A stretch of DNA of 64,000 nt from Antedon mediterranea. Its lineage: Eukaryota; Echinodermata; Crinoidea; Comatulida; Antedonidae. The notes beneath the pieces were generated by a model. The model was not told the origin of the DNA and did no database searches. It saw only the letters and a list, made by a program, of their open reading frames with translations. A program made the translations under genes and the position numbers. Shown here piece after piece: positions 43,130-54,093 of this stretch. The stretch's first letter is position 1. Each line of letters opens with the position of its first letter. Location: assembly GCF_964355755.1 (NCBI RefSeq), contig NC_092670.1, positions 28,881,795 through 28,945,794 of the forward strand. Direction: 5' to 3'.

Positions 43130-43740
43130 GGCAAAACAGAATTTCTTTTACGGTGTGTTCTACATGCCAGGCATCGAAAGCGACGCCCATGAGGCATGAG
43201 CTCGAAATCACTGAACAAGGCATGGTTAACATTTTTTAGAATTTTTTACCCTAAGACTAAAAAACCAGCATATAAAGTAAAACAGTTAAAACGTTCTCAA
43301 TAAAGGAATTATAAAAAACCCTGAGAATTACTTTATCGACATTAAAATGGTTCAGCTTCCTTAACAGATAAAGTCTCTGGTGCCCTTTCTTTACTATTGC
43401 CTCTGTATTTAATTCCCAGCTGAGATTGTCCTAGGTATTTAAAGGAATGGACAATTTTGCTGGTTCGTCATTTATGAGGGCTACCAGAGGGCTGCGTCCT
43501 TTCTCCTTCCTAAAATCTACAATCATCTCCTTGGTTTTGGTCACATTCACTTCCATCTAATGCGGAACCATGGCCGTCCTGTGAATTTTTAAGGAGAGAC
43601 AGCAAGACAGTGTCGTCAGCAAATTTGACAAGATGACTATTGTCCTGTTTGCTGCGATAGTCATCCGTGTATATAATATACAGGAGAGGAGAGAGGACGC
43701 AACCCTGGGGAGATCCAATACTTGTCATTACGTACATTCG
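43130..43740 (-). pseudogene. LINE fragment, Rex1-like reverse transcriptase C-terminus
   Basis: The minus strand from 43737 reads GSPQGCVLSPLLYIIYTDD, then HLVKFADDTVLLSLLKNSQD (catalytic FADD). Downstream, in shifting frames, DNLSWELNTEAIVKKGHQ and KLNHFNVDKVILRVFYNSFI appear. The pattern resembles Rex1 or related LINEs. The end lies near 43030, followed by degenerate 3' sequence. Confidence 0.65.
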
Positions 43741-43779
43741 TTGATACTAAAATCATCAAAAATCTATCTATACTAGGCG

Positions 43780-44800
43780 TAAATCATGAGTTGATTCCAA
43801 ATTTCAAGACTCATTAATTAATCAGCAATAGTACATACCGCTAATGAATTCCAATGTTCTTCTAGCTAGCATCATTTTTCCTATTTCATGACGATACAAT
43901 AGGTACAGGAAAAACATTATTTGCACCAAATACTTCCAATATATAAATAAACATAATTTAGTTTTACGCTATTTTAAGAAAATTTGAGTTTTCGTAAAAG
44001 GTCACTGACCTCTATAGTTACATAACAACTGTTGTATCAATTAGTTTTTAGAGTAAGAAATACATATTATACACATTTGTAGTTATTTAGATTTTATTGG
44101 CAGGCATAAATGTTACCTCTAAACACAAGTTTCATCAAATGCATCGGCAATTATGGAATAAGACATTGCAGTTAATAATTTTGTTAGGAAAAATTTGAGT
44201 TTTTGTAAAAGGTCAATGACCTTTTGACCTCTAGTTACGTATAACTGTTGTATTAATTGTTTTTTTAATGTATATTAGTAGGATATATATACTATACACA
44301 TTGGTACTAAAGCTATTTAGATATGGTTATAAAACAATGGATTATAGGCATAAACGCTACCCCCTACCACAAAATTGTTTACATTACATTTGATCAAGAA
44401 TCAATTTCAATAAGAATAGTACATCATTACTTTTAAAAATTCTTCTAGTTAACATCATGTTTCCTATTCTATATATCGATAGGTACAGAAAAAACACAAT
44501 TTTGATTAAATGCATCCACAATTATGGCATACGATATTACAGTTAATCATTTTTTTTATGGAAAAAAATGAGTTTTTGTAAAAGGTCAATAACCTTTTGA
44601 CCTCTAGTTATATAAATAGGTGTTGTATTTTGGTTTTTTAAATTGCATATTAGAAAGACATATATATTCTACACATTGATATCAAGATTATTGAGATTGG
44701 ATTAAAAAACCACAAGTTATGGGCATAAATGTTACCCCCTACCCCAAAAATATTTACGGAATAAAATCGCTATATAGTTGTTGAGATTACGTAAAAAATA
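43780..44800 (+). repeat. Tandem array of ~370-bp units with AGGTCA motifs
   Basis: Three diverged units share AATTTGAGTTTTYGTAAAAG, GTCAATGACCTTTTGACCTC, GGCATAAAYGYTACC and AATTATGG. The unit markers are near 43983, 44191 and 44564. Flanking segments CTTCTAGCTAGCATCAT and CTTCTAGTTAACATCATG (43860 and 44443) fit the same period. No coding potential. Confidence 0.6.
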
Positions 44801-44807
44801 AAGTGTT

Positions 44808-44938
44808 CCAATGCTTCAATTTTCGGTGACTTTTAATATGTCATTATAAACTACATTTGGAATGAAAAAATCAATGTTTCGTTACTATTGTAATTTGTGG
44901 TGGGTTTACCTCTAAATATCACTAGATTGACTGGACTA
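44808..44938 (-). repeat. Inverted repeat arm (right)
   Basis: The inverse of 40746-40866 (for example CGGTGACTTTTAATATGTCA, ATTTGTGGTGGGTTTACC, GATTGACTGGACTA). Beyond 44938 it continues as TTCAGCAATACC, whereas the left copy switches to LINE sequence. Confidence 0.65.
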
Positions 44939-45089
44939 TTCAGCAATACCAAGTATATCAATACTCTTACTATATATAAACTTTTGAATTTCATAAATCC
45001 TATGTTTGCTTAAGCAGTTAATATTATTAAAACATATATTTCGGCTATTTTTACCTACAAGTACATTTTTAGTCGCGTGGAAGCGACTC

Positions 45090-45180
45090 TATAGTTCACT
45101 ATGTCGGTCGGTCGGTCGGTCTGTCGGTATGTCGGTCTGTCGGTCGGTCTGTCGGTCCGGTATCACTATGCGTTTCATCG
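45090..45180 (+). repeat. GGTC/GTCGGTCT microsatellite, copy 1
   Basis: TATAGTTCACTATGTCGGTC, repeated GGTC/TGTC units, then GGTCCGGTATCACTATGC. The same flanks and core recur at 45712-45800. It yields Ser/Arg/Val-repeat open frames in every frame, which are not genes. Confidence 0.8.
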
Positions 45181-45710
45181 CTTTCTATCGCTAGGTCGAT
45201 TTTTCACAGTATATTCCTTATGGCCAGGAATCGATGTGGTTATGTTTTCACGGTGCGCAATAAAAAATTACGCGGTCTACGCATGATTTAACGAATCACG
45301 TTTGTAATCATATCTTCACAACCATGAATCACAATTTAATAAAATTTGGTACTCATAAATTTCAGGGCATAAATCATCATATGGCAATACAATTACGTGC
45401 GTAGCGCATGTAACGCATGCGTACGCGCGCTTAAAATTTTCAAAATTTATTTTCGATGAAATAAGAGTACGTTTCAGGCAATTTTAAGCGTTTACAAAAT
45501 TGCCATGAGTGCGCATATTTTTGCGCGCGCACTGCGCGTTAAATGTTATTGCGCACTCTTTTTGCCCGATTTCTGTTTTCTTGACTTACTTTTCAACTCG
45601 AAATTACGTTATACGAGCACGTCAAAAGTGACAGGCTACGCACGTGTAAATTTTTAAAAAAAATGTTTTTAAACATTTCAACATTTTTAAACATGTTCAG
45701 TAATTTCGGT
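45180..45710. other. Spacer between microsatellite copies
   Basis: The spacer contains a CG-rich stretch of GCGC-type words (45395-45545, ACGTGCGTAGCGCATGTAACG, GCGCGCACTGCGCG) in otherwise AT-rich sequence. No gene or promoter can be supported. Confidence 0.35.
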
Positions 45711-45711
45711 C

Positions 45712-45800
45712 AGTATAGTTCACTATGTCGGTCGGTCGGTCGGTCTGTCTGTCGGTCTGTCGGTCTCTCTGTCGGTCCGGTATCACTATGCATTGTAGCA
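45712..45800 (+). repeat. GGTC/GTCGGTCT microsatellite, copy 2
   Basis: The same unit and flanks as 45090-45180 (TATAGTTCACTATGTCGGTC to CCGGTATCACTATGC), 622 bp downstream in the same orientation. Together with the sequence between, this may be a larger duplicated repeat. Confidence 0.75.
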
Positions 45801-45964
45801 CGCGACTTAATGGCTGTTGGCCTTGTTCCTTTTCTTTCTACCTCCTCTTCGGTGTTTTGTTTGTCGCTTTGGGGCTTGAGGATGTATATCGAGGTTTTGT
45901 TCATTGTTAAGTTCATCTGGTAGGATGCTATAAATGTTCGGTGTTTCGATATTAATATCTACAT

Positions 45965-46070
45965 TATTAATATGTCTGCCAGGTGGAACATATTCCTGAC
46001 GATACCATTATTTTAGAGGGAAAAATTATATGTACTTTGTTTCTGTAAGTAAATTGCGTTCGGTTTTTAT
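45965..46070 (+). repeat. Dispersed repeat shared with 33230-33345
   Basis: TATGTCTGCCAGGTGGAACA, GACGATACCATTATTTTAGA and GTACTTTGTTTCTGTAAGTA match the other copy in the same order. Both copies stop near TCTGTAA. Confidence 0.6.
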
Positions 46071-46079
46071 ATAGGCCTA

Positions 46080-46880
46080 GGCCTACAATATTGTTATCAG
46101 TAGAATATTCTGTGAATCTAACCTGTTTCTTGCAGGCGGTTTATCCCATCTTAGATCTTCACATGATGAATACATTAAAAAATAACATCAAAACTATAAC
46201 ATCCTTAAAAGAAAGGAGACATCACACAAGGTAGGCCTAAAAACCAATCAGATTTATTTATGTATACCATATTATTTTCGGCCTAATCAGCGGAATCTCA
46301 CAAAACCGTCGCCGGTGGCCATCCTTTGCATATAATACTATTATTATTAACTAGCATAGCTAGGCCGGGCCTCCTGCGCAGCATATTATTATACTATTAT
46401 TGTTATACTAATGTGTACTACATTGACCATTATTTACCGAATTACTGTATATCTGATTCTTCATAATTTCAAAATCATATTAATTTTTCATATCAATTTT
46501 ATTGTTTCACAGTACATACAGCTTTAAAAACAGATCTCAAGAAAAAGCCTTGTTAAAATAGATGTGTGGAATCACAACACAGTGCATTTAATTAAGACAT
46601 TTGTAATAGTAAAACAAAAGGCTTGTAGACGAATGGACAAATGACATCTGCATGCAAAAATAAGGTTAAGTTAGTGAAAATGGATAAATTGGGTTATGAA
46701 AATATTCATACTTGTGTCTACTGTTTTGTTTTAATTTTAAATCAACTTTTTTCGACTAATTTTTGGTGAAAGTTAAAACTATTATGATACTTCAAAATGA
46801 CCAACTTTTTTTCGAAATATTAATTTTTTTAAATAAAATTTGTTTGTTGAATTCGTCAAAGGGACAATACATCTTTAACT
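46080..46880. other. Intergenic, no feature recognised
   Basis: AT-rich. Scattered ATTATTATT runs (46340-46400) and no credible open frame. Confidence 0.35.
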
Positions 46881-47425
46881 TAACGTTGAAATAAGATTGA
46901 AAAACAAATGTAATATGGCGTTAACACAATGTAATTTCAACCTTTATTCAATGTTGAAAACATGTTGTCATTTTAACCAAAAATGCCAACTGAATTTTAA
47001 CGTTGAATTAACGTTAACATTATATTGTGTTATAAACGTAACACAATGTTCAATTCAAATCATGTTGCCATTCTAACTAAAAGCCAGCTCGATTATAACG
47101 TTTTTTATCGTTGAAATGAGATTGATATAGAAACGTAATACTGTAATGGAGTTAAAACATGAAAACATAATTTCAACCTTTATTCAATGATGAAAACATG
47201 TTGTCATTTTAACCAAAAATGCCAACTCGATTTTAACGTTAAATTAACGTTGAAAAGAGATTTCTAAAGAAACGTAATACTGTAAAGGGGTTAAAACATG
47301 AAAGCATAATTTATAACCTCTATTCAATGATGAAAATATTGTTTAAAAAACTACCTACTTTCAATCTTTTTTCAACATTGAAAACATATCATTTTAACCA
47401 AAATCGACTGGATTTCAACGTTAAA
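46880..47425 (+). repeat. Tandem array with ACGTTGAA / TTCAACCTTTATTCAATG units
   Basis: Three to four units of about 110-150 bp share TTTCAACCTTTATTCAATG, TGAAAACATGTTGTCATTTT, AACCAAAAATGCCAACT and TTTTAACGTTRAATTAACGT. Starts are near 46930, 47170 and 47305, with a degenerate one between (47040-47110). Many short self-complementary words (AACGTT, TTAACGTTAA) are present. Confidence 0.7.
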
Positions 47426-47451
47426 TTAACATTGATAAATAAACGTAAACG

Positions 47452-47735
47452 GTTGGGCGCGATGACATCAACGGCATATCTGATGTTTATAATAGAACGT
47501 ACCTGTTGCTATAATTTGTAATTGATCTATATAAATGTACTAAATACAAATTTATGTAAAGATGCCCTTAAACTCTCTCTGGCGGACAATTCAGTTACAC
47601 AAGGTGTAGGCTTATCCCTTCACACCATACCAACACCCCTCCCCCTCCGTTCAACATATTGACCAAACATGAACTCTCTCCCCCTCTCTATCCAAGCTCA
47701 ATTAAACACAACCAGACACATTATTAGTTAAAAAA
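47452..47735 (+). repeat. ~285-bp direct duplication, copy 1
   Basis: GATGACATCAACGGCATATC, TAAAGATGCCCTTAAACTCT and CCAAGCTCAATTAAACAC through AGTTAAAAAAG align with 48007-48307. The divergence and indels suggest an old duplication or two copies of one repeat. Confidence 0.7.
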
Positions 47736-48006
47736 GAACTTAGGCCAGGTGTCCAGGTGGACAAATTAGCCTAAGCCTATTAAAACAAACTGCATTTCTC
47801 TGCTATTTTTAAACGGACATTCAAAAACGGTACGATGTATAGTGAAGACTCATAATTTGTCACCGTCTGGAAGTAGACCTATCACATTAAAAAAATTAAA
47901 TGTATATCATATTTTTTTCGGTGACAGAATATTGTAATTTAATCAACTCTATCTTTTGTGGATAGTTGGGCTATCTTTTACGTTATAACAAATATTGGCA
48001 CGTTTT

Positions 48007-48307
48007 TGGGCGATGAAATCAACGGCTTATCTGATGTTTATGTATAACGTAGGCCTACCTGTTGCCTGTTATAATTTATAATTGATCCATATAATGTAAA
48101 TATAAATTAATGTAAAGATGCCCTTAAAAGCTCTCTCTGGCGGACACTGTTACAGTTACACACGATGTAGGCATATCCATTCACACCATACCCCCTCCCA
48201 CCCCTCCGTTCAACATTATCGACCAAATATAACCCCCCCCCCCCCTCCCCATCCAAGCTCAAATACACGATCACCTCACACCTAGACAAAATTATTTAGT
48301 TAAAAAA
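48007..48307 (+). repeat. ~285-bp direct duplication, copy 2
   Basis: The counterpart of 47452-47735, with an expanded poly-C run (48234-48246). It leads directly into the hairpin-forming tandem repeat at 48330. Confidence 0.7.
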
Positions 48308-48334
48308 GTCAAAAACTCCCACTGGTGGACAAAC

Positions 48335-48610
48335 TGCATATTAGATAGTTATTAACTGTTATAATATAGAGGGTGCAATCTGTCACGGGGGTACCTAATA
48401 TTCTAGACGGTCCGTAATATATTGCACCCTCTATAATAGATAGTTTTTAAACTGTTATAGGGTGTTCAATCTGTCACGGGGGTACCTTTTCTATACAGTC
48501 GACCGTGATATATTGTATCCCTTGGTGTATATAGATACTGGAAGGGTATAATCTGTTACGGGGATACAATATTTTTAGACTCCCAGCATTGGATTTTGTA
48601 TCCATTTGCA
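48335..48610. repeat. Tandem self-complementary units (TGTCACGGGGGTACC)
   Basis: Three units of roughly 95-105 bp each contain GGGTGCAATCTGTCACGGGG or a variant, a spacer, and the approximate inverse ending ATATATTGCACCC. The first unit pairs GAGGGTGCAAT (48370) with ATTGCACCCTC (48430). The left halves are also direct repeats (ATAGATAGTTWTTAAACTGTTATA). It could form a series of hairpins. Confidence 0.7.
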
Positions 48611-48619
48611 AAAACATGA

Positions 48620-49106
48620 CAAAAGGAGAGGACCAAGAATTAATGTTTATTATATACATTATTTGATTGAAGACGGTGTTTAGTTTTCGAGATCCTGGTG
48701 GTATAGGTACAATGCGTTATCTGACGAATTAGAAATATTATTAATATTATCATTGTAATAAACGAGTAAAGATAATCATTTTGTTATACAAGAACTACAA
48801 TGTGGTAGGGTTACTAGGCCTACAGTAAAAGGTATACAAATTATACGGTTCAGGTGGTGATTTGAATATTCTGTAAAATACCCGTTGATTTCACAGGGTA
48901 CACCTATTCTAGCCCGAAAAATTATTATTATATTACAAGGGTGTTGGTGTTACGGATGGGTCTCTAAATAGCTGTGTATCCCCAATTATTATTTCTTTAT
49001 ACACGTGTGTAGGCCTATGTGATGCCTTTAATGTTTTTGGGCCTCTTCAATTGGCGTACGTCCGTTTTCCTTTGTAAAAATAATAATAAACAATTAAACA
49101 TAGGCC
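48620..49106. other. Intergenic, no feature recognised
   Basis: AT-rich unique-looking sequence with several TAGGCCTA words. It shows no match to the first part of the BEL/Pao LTR (60340-60766) that might have been expected here. Confidence 0.35.
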
Positions 49107-51116
49107 TAATGTCACATGGGCCTAAAACAATCTTTGAATATTAACAATTTATTAGCAAAAAATTACAATTCGGGAAAACCGTCAAAGATGTTCTTAAATA
49201 CAAACTATTACAACAATGAACAAGATCAAGCGGAAGCAATGAATTCATATTTTATTAACATTGGCAAAAATATAGCAACTGATATAAAAAATAAAAGAAG
49301 TAATAGAATAGATCCACTAACGTTAATGTCTGGCAATTACGCCAATTCTATGTTTATTAGGCCAGTAAATGAACATGACATTAAGAAATATATTGATAAT
49401 CTAGATATAAGTAAGTCACCTGGTAATGATGGAATTGGTGCTCGTTATATTAAACCATTTTCGCAATGCCTAACAATACCGATTAAACATATTGTTAATA
49501 TATCATTGACAACTGGTTGCTTTCCAGATGAATTAAAGATTGCCAGAACTGTGCCTATATTTAAGGGTGGCGATGAAAATGACATAACAAATTATAGACC
49601 TGTTTCAGTCTTGCCTTGTATTTCTAAAATTTATGAAAGGGTTGTGTATGATCAAACGACTCAATACCTTGACAAACTTAACATCATTAATAAATCACAG
49701 TTTGGTTTTCGAAAAAACCACTCTACGAGTCATGCACTTTCACAAACAATAGAAAAAATTACTTCAGCAATAGATGAACAAATGATAAGTATCGGCGTCT
49801 TCCTAGACCTTTCTAAGGCATTTGATACGATAGATCATGAGATTCTCTTACAAAAACTCAAATTTTATGGTATTCGGGGCATTGTTCTTGAATGGTTTAA
49901 GAGCTACTTATATATGAGAAAACAATATGTTCACATGGGAAATTGTAAATCAGAATTAAAACTGATTGAATATGGAGTACCACAAGGCTCAATTCTTGGG
50001 CCGTTACTTTTTATAATTTATACAAATGACATTGTTGAAAGTAGTAAATATTTTGCTGACGATACTAACGTATTTTTTAAGCACAAAGATATAAACCTTT
50101 TAATTAACACTTTAAATACAGAATTAAGTAAATTAAGTGATTGGTTTACTGCAAACAAATTGAGTCTGAATACAAAGAAGACCAAGTTTATCGAATTTAG
50201 AAGCATGTATAAGAAAAAAGATACCAATAACTATACTTTATTTATTAATGATGTTGAAATTGAAAGAGTTAGTAAAATTAAGTTCTTAGGTGTCATTCTT
50301 GATGAGTTTGTAACATTCCATGATCACATAGATATCATTACTATGAAAATTGCAAGGGTCATTGGTGTAATGAACAAACTTAAATATATTGTTCAATCAG
50401 ATGTTAATAATGTACAACTCGTTAATTTTACCTCACCTAATATATGCAATAACTATTTGGGGAGTTGCGGGGGCAACAAAGCTACAGAGAATACATATAC
50501 TTCAAAAACGAGCGATCAGAATTATATGTAAAGTGCATTATCAGCATCCATCAGCAAATTTATTCTATAACAAAAACCTATTGAATATTTTTGACTTGTA
50601 TGAGAAGTACACTGCTGTATTTATGTTTCAATTCCGTATGGGCAATTTACCAGTTTCATTTAACTCTTTTTTTACAAAAATGGAATCTGTACATGAGTAT
50701 GGTACGCGGAAGAAGAGTGATTTCCGTATTCCTCTAAAAAGAACAAATATAGGACAAAGAAGTATTGCCTATAGAGGGGCAAATATTTGGAACCGTTTAC
50801 CTGAAAACATAAAGTGTGAAACTAAAATCGGAAAATTTAAAAAGGAAATACAACAACTATTAATAAATAAATACTCACTCATGTAGAGTTCACTTTTGTT
50901 ACTTTTACTTTTTATTTCTATTTGTACTTTTATTGTTTTATTTGCTAATTAGATATCTGTATTATAGGGTAATGCGTTTAAGAGCTTCGGCTCATTGCAT
51001 ACCCGTTTTGTATCAAATAAGTTTATAGAAATATTCTTGTGAAAGAAATACTGTATTATTTTGTTGTTGATACAAATAAATGGTACGTATATAGTACCGC
51101 GAATGATGATAAAAAA
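49107..51116 (+). mobile_element. 5'-truncated LINE (CR1/L2-like) abutting the BEL/Pao 5' LTR
   Basis: A LINE lacking the endonuclease. The 3' end is in TGATGATAAAAAAAA and directly joins LTR sequence at about 51117 (ATATTTATGCTCATATTATA), which in the other LTR is preceded by different sequence. The LINE therefore inserted into, or replaced the start of, the LTR. Its coding part is described next; the 3' UTR (50890-51110) contains no other feature. Confidence 0.75.
49116..50886 (+). pseudogene. LINE ORF2 reverse transcriptase, one frameshift
   Basis: The open frame to about 50410 carries SKSPGNDGIGARYIKPF, VPIFKGGDENDITNYRPVSV, SQFGFRKNHSTSHAL, FLDLSKAFDTIDHEIL (block A), YGVPQGSILGPLLFIIY and KYFADDTNVFF (active site), then WFTANKLSLNTKKTKF. 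A short deletion just before KYFADD and a frameshift near 50420 are seen. The C-terminus continues in another frame (LYNSLILPHLIYA-type to YRGANIWNRLPENIK, stop 50886). Its reverse transcriptase is close in wording to that of the 54094-57066 LINE, so they belong to related families. Confidence 0.85.
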
Positions 51117-51451
51117 AATATTTATGCTCATATTATAATAGTAATAGTAATACTGGACAACAATTATGCATTATTATAGAAGACTGTATTAATTGCAGTT
51201 GTTGCTGATGGATCAATGTTAATATTATTATTCTGTCAATTGTTTAAATAGGTCATGTTAAACCAGTTTAAATTAAGAACCAAGAACATTATAATTAATA
51301 GTTAACTATACTATTATGTCATTTTTTATTGTTTCACAGTTAATCAACTCTATCACGGTATTGGTAAATAAAGACTTAAAGGAAGCATATAACCGTGTGA
51401 TATTTCGATTCTCGACTCATATATTTCTCTGGACTCTCGACAGTAATATCA
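51117..51451 (+). repeat. BEL/Pao 5' LTR, 3' portion only
   Basis: About 335 bp nearly identical to 60767-61114, including ATGGATCAATGTTAATATTA, AAATAAAGACTTAAAGGAAG (with the AATAAA signal) and TTTCGATTCTCGACTCATAT, ending TAATATCA. The first ~430 bp of the LTR are absent, replaced by the LINE that ends at 51116. Confidence 0.8.
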
Positions 51452-51478
51452 TTAACGAATTCTCTTTTAACTAAGAAG

Positions 51479-53110
51479 ATGAGTGAAACGACTCCAGCAA
51501 CTAAACCTAAAGATACTAATCCTGATGCTAAGGCACAAAGGGAAAGAACCATGACAGAAAATGGACTGACCCATGCCATTGAAGTAAAAAGAAAGAAACG
51601 TGGCAGTATAATTCAAGAACTAAAAAAGGTGCAAGTGTCAATTCAAGAAGCACAATCCAAAAGTGAAATACAAGACAAGTATAAGGTATGGATTGGATTG
51701 GATTGTATGAAAGCTTTTTAGATGAACATGATGAGTTGACCAAATTACTAGACGAAGAAGAAAAGCATCAAGATTATTGGAAAAATTTCGAGCCTACGGA
51801 GAGGGCTCTGAAGGAATTTAAAGAACAGACAGAAGACTCACTAAACGAAGATCCAGTACAAAGAGTGAGCATAGATCCTAATGATAGCGTATCTCAAGCT
51901 GTTTCTCGTAAATCAAGCAGAAGGTCAAGCGGTGGTCAATCTGCCTTGTCCGCTGCTAAATTGAATGAAATTAAAAAACAAGCTGACTTAAATGCAGAGA
52001 TGGCGGCAATAGAAGAACGTGAGGCGATTGAGCGAGCTAAGTTGGACCTGAAAAATAGAGAAGCCAGACTTGAGCTAAGAACAAAACTGGAGGCTTCAGA
52101 AGCCAAACAAAGGGCGATTGAAGAAGTCCTTTCATCTCAAAGCCAAGTCTCCATTGCACAACCATACCAACCTGGTGTGAACGTAGATGCCAACTTATTT
52201 GTGCCTATTCTCAGTCAATTACCAGCCACCACCACACCTGAGAGGTTGTTAGCTACCACCACACCTAAAAGATTGCTAACCACCAACACACAGGAAATTA
52301 ACGACAGGTCAGATGGTCAAGCAAATATTGAAGCGTTGACTTCAGTGATAAAAGAACTTAGAAAACCGGTCTGCGAGATAAAAAAGTTTGATGGAAACCC
52401 GATAGAATATAAGAAATTTATGAGGCAATTCAACAACAGGGTTGTGAAGTTTACGGAGACTGACGATGAGAAGATATACTATCTTGAACAATTCACGATG
52501 GGAGAAGCGCTACACATAGTTGAAGGTTACAGCTATCTGGATGCCAAAATAGGATATTCGGCAGTACTTAAAGAGTTTGAAGAAAGGTATGGAGACCCAC
52601 AGGTGATTGCAGAAGCCTTTATAAAGAAGGTAATAACTTGGCCAGCAATAAGTAACTCAAAGTCCTTAGACGCCTTTTCTATATTTCTAAATGAATGCTC
52701 AAGTGCCGTCGAATGTATCCAAGCTATGCAAGTCTTGGAATATTCAGAGAACATAAGATCAATAATTAAAAAGCTACCTTACTCATTGCATGAAAAATGG
52801 AGAAGCACAGTGCAGAATCTAAAGGACCGAAATGTGATTGTTTCTTTCAAAGAGTTAGTGAAGTTTGTTAAAAGGGAAGCTAAGAAGGCAAATGACCCAA
52901 CATATGGTAGGGACGCTTTAGCCTCGAACGGACCTAGTAGCCGACCAAAGGCTGCTACACAAAATCTTCCAAAAGGAACGAAGGAAGCTTTGCAACCAGC
53001 GTACAATCACAGGATGAAAGATCCGATTCAAGGTCACAACATGGTACATCAAAGCCGGCAGACACTAGGTCATGCTACATTTGCAAAAAGGGAGATCATA
53101 AAATTGAAAA
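51479..53110 (+). pseudogene. BEL/Pao gag-like region (DUF1759)
   Basis: The frame opens with MSETTPATKPKDTNPDAK, shortly after the LTR, and shifts near 51695 at a short tandem duplication (ATTGG repeated). The long frame (51688-53190) has a coiled-coil-like Glu/Lys-rich part and then the DUF1759 gag domain: IKKFDGNPIEYKKFMRQFNN, FEERYGDPQVIAEAFIKKV and LRSIIKKLPYSLHEKW-like wording. It is typical of the N-terminal capsid-like part of BEL/Pao polyproteins. The frame goes out of register around 53070, before the zinc knuckles. Confidence 0.85.
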
Positions 53111-53854
53111 ATGTGATGTGTTCCTTGCAAAGACTGTGCCGGAAAGAGTTAGTCTGCTACAAGAGAATAGAAGATGTTTTGGATGCTTGAAATACGTACA
53201 TCGATCAAAGGAATGCCGTAATCGAGCAATATGCTCAACATGCAGCAAGCGACACCCAACGCTTCTTCACCGAACTAATGAGCAAAGTCAGGCAGTAGCA
53301 GCAGAAAATAAAACACAAGTAACTCAAACTGAACAACCTCAAAATAATAGCACAGGACCCTCTTGTCGTACAGGGGCCGGAGACACACTGTGCACTACGG
53401 CCATCGTGCCCGTAATGGCTAGGTCTCGGAAGAATGGATTGGCTATTGAGACTTACGCATTTCTAGACCCTGGTAGTAGTGTTTCATTTTGTTCTGAAAG
53501 GTTAAAGGAACAATTGGGTCTTGGAGGCCGAAAGGCAAGAATCACGCTTGATACCATGGGCTCGCAATGTTTGCTAGACACCAGCATTGTCAATGGACTT
53601 GAGATATGTGATCTTAAAGGAGAAAACTCAATAACGTTACCTAATGTATACACCAAAGATGGCATGCCTGTTACAAAGGCTCACATACCAAGAATGGAAG
53701 ACATAGCTCAATGGTCGCATATGAAAGAAATAGAGCTTCCATCCATAGATGCCGATATAGGGCTCCTAATCGGTAATGCAGTAGCAGAAGCCTACACGCC
53801 TCTACAAATCATCACTGGGCCTCCTGGAAGCCCCTATGCTTCGAAAACAGCTTC
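53070..53854 (+). pseudogene. BEL/Pao zinc knuckles and aspartic protease (DUF1758)
   Basis: This frame encodes a Cys/His knuckle pair (CYICKKGDHKIEKC, then CFGCLKYVHRSKECRNRAIC and CSTCSKRHPTLLH). The retroviral-type protease follows, with AFLDPGSSVSFCSERL as the catalytic D-x-G/S-type motif. It ends in IGLLIGNAVAEAYTPLQ and TGPPGSPYASKTA, where a LINE inserted at AGCTT (53850-53854). The last seven residues of the open frame (INQSINQ) come from the LINE's tail. The polyprotein continues at 57797. Confidence 0.85.
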
Positions 53855-54093
53855 AATCAATCAATCAATCAATCAATAATTTTTATTTCTCAAATAAAAA
53901 CAAAATACAGTTAACATTTTCTAAAAATAATAGATAATAAATGAGAAAATGGGGTACCCCACTGGAAGCTTAAGCTTTAAAATGTGGGGTCCTGGCAACA
54001 TAATTAAAAATAAGGTAAGGTAAGAAATATATATAATATATGATAATGAACATAAAAAGACATTTAACTTAACAAATGCAGTTATTATTTGAC

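Noticed and set aside
45006-45290. Overlapping ORFs with SVGRSV/RSVCRS repeats
   Set aside because: They are translations of the GGTC microsatellite in several frames; the same happens at 45663-45923.
53852-53879. Protease C-terminus ending INQSINQ
   Set aside because: Those residues are encoded by the tail of the inserted LINE (TCAA repeats).
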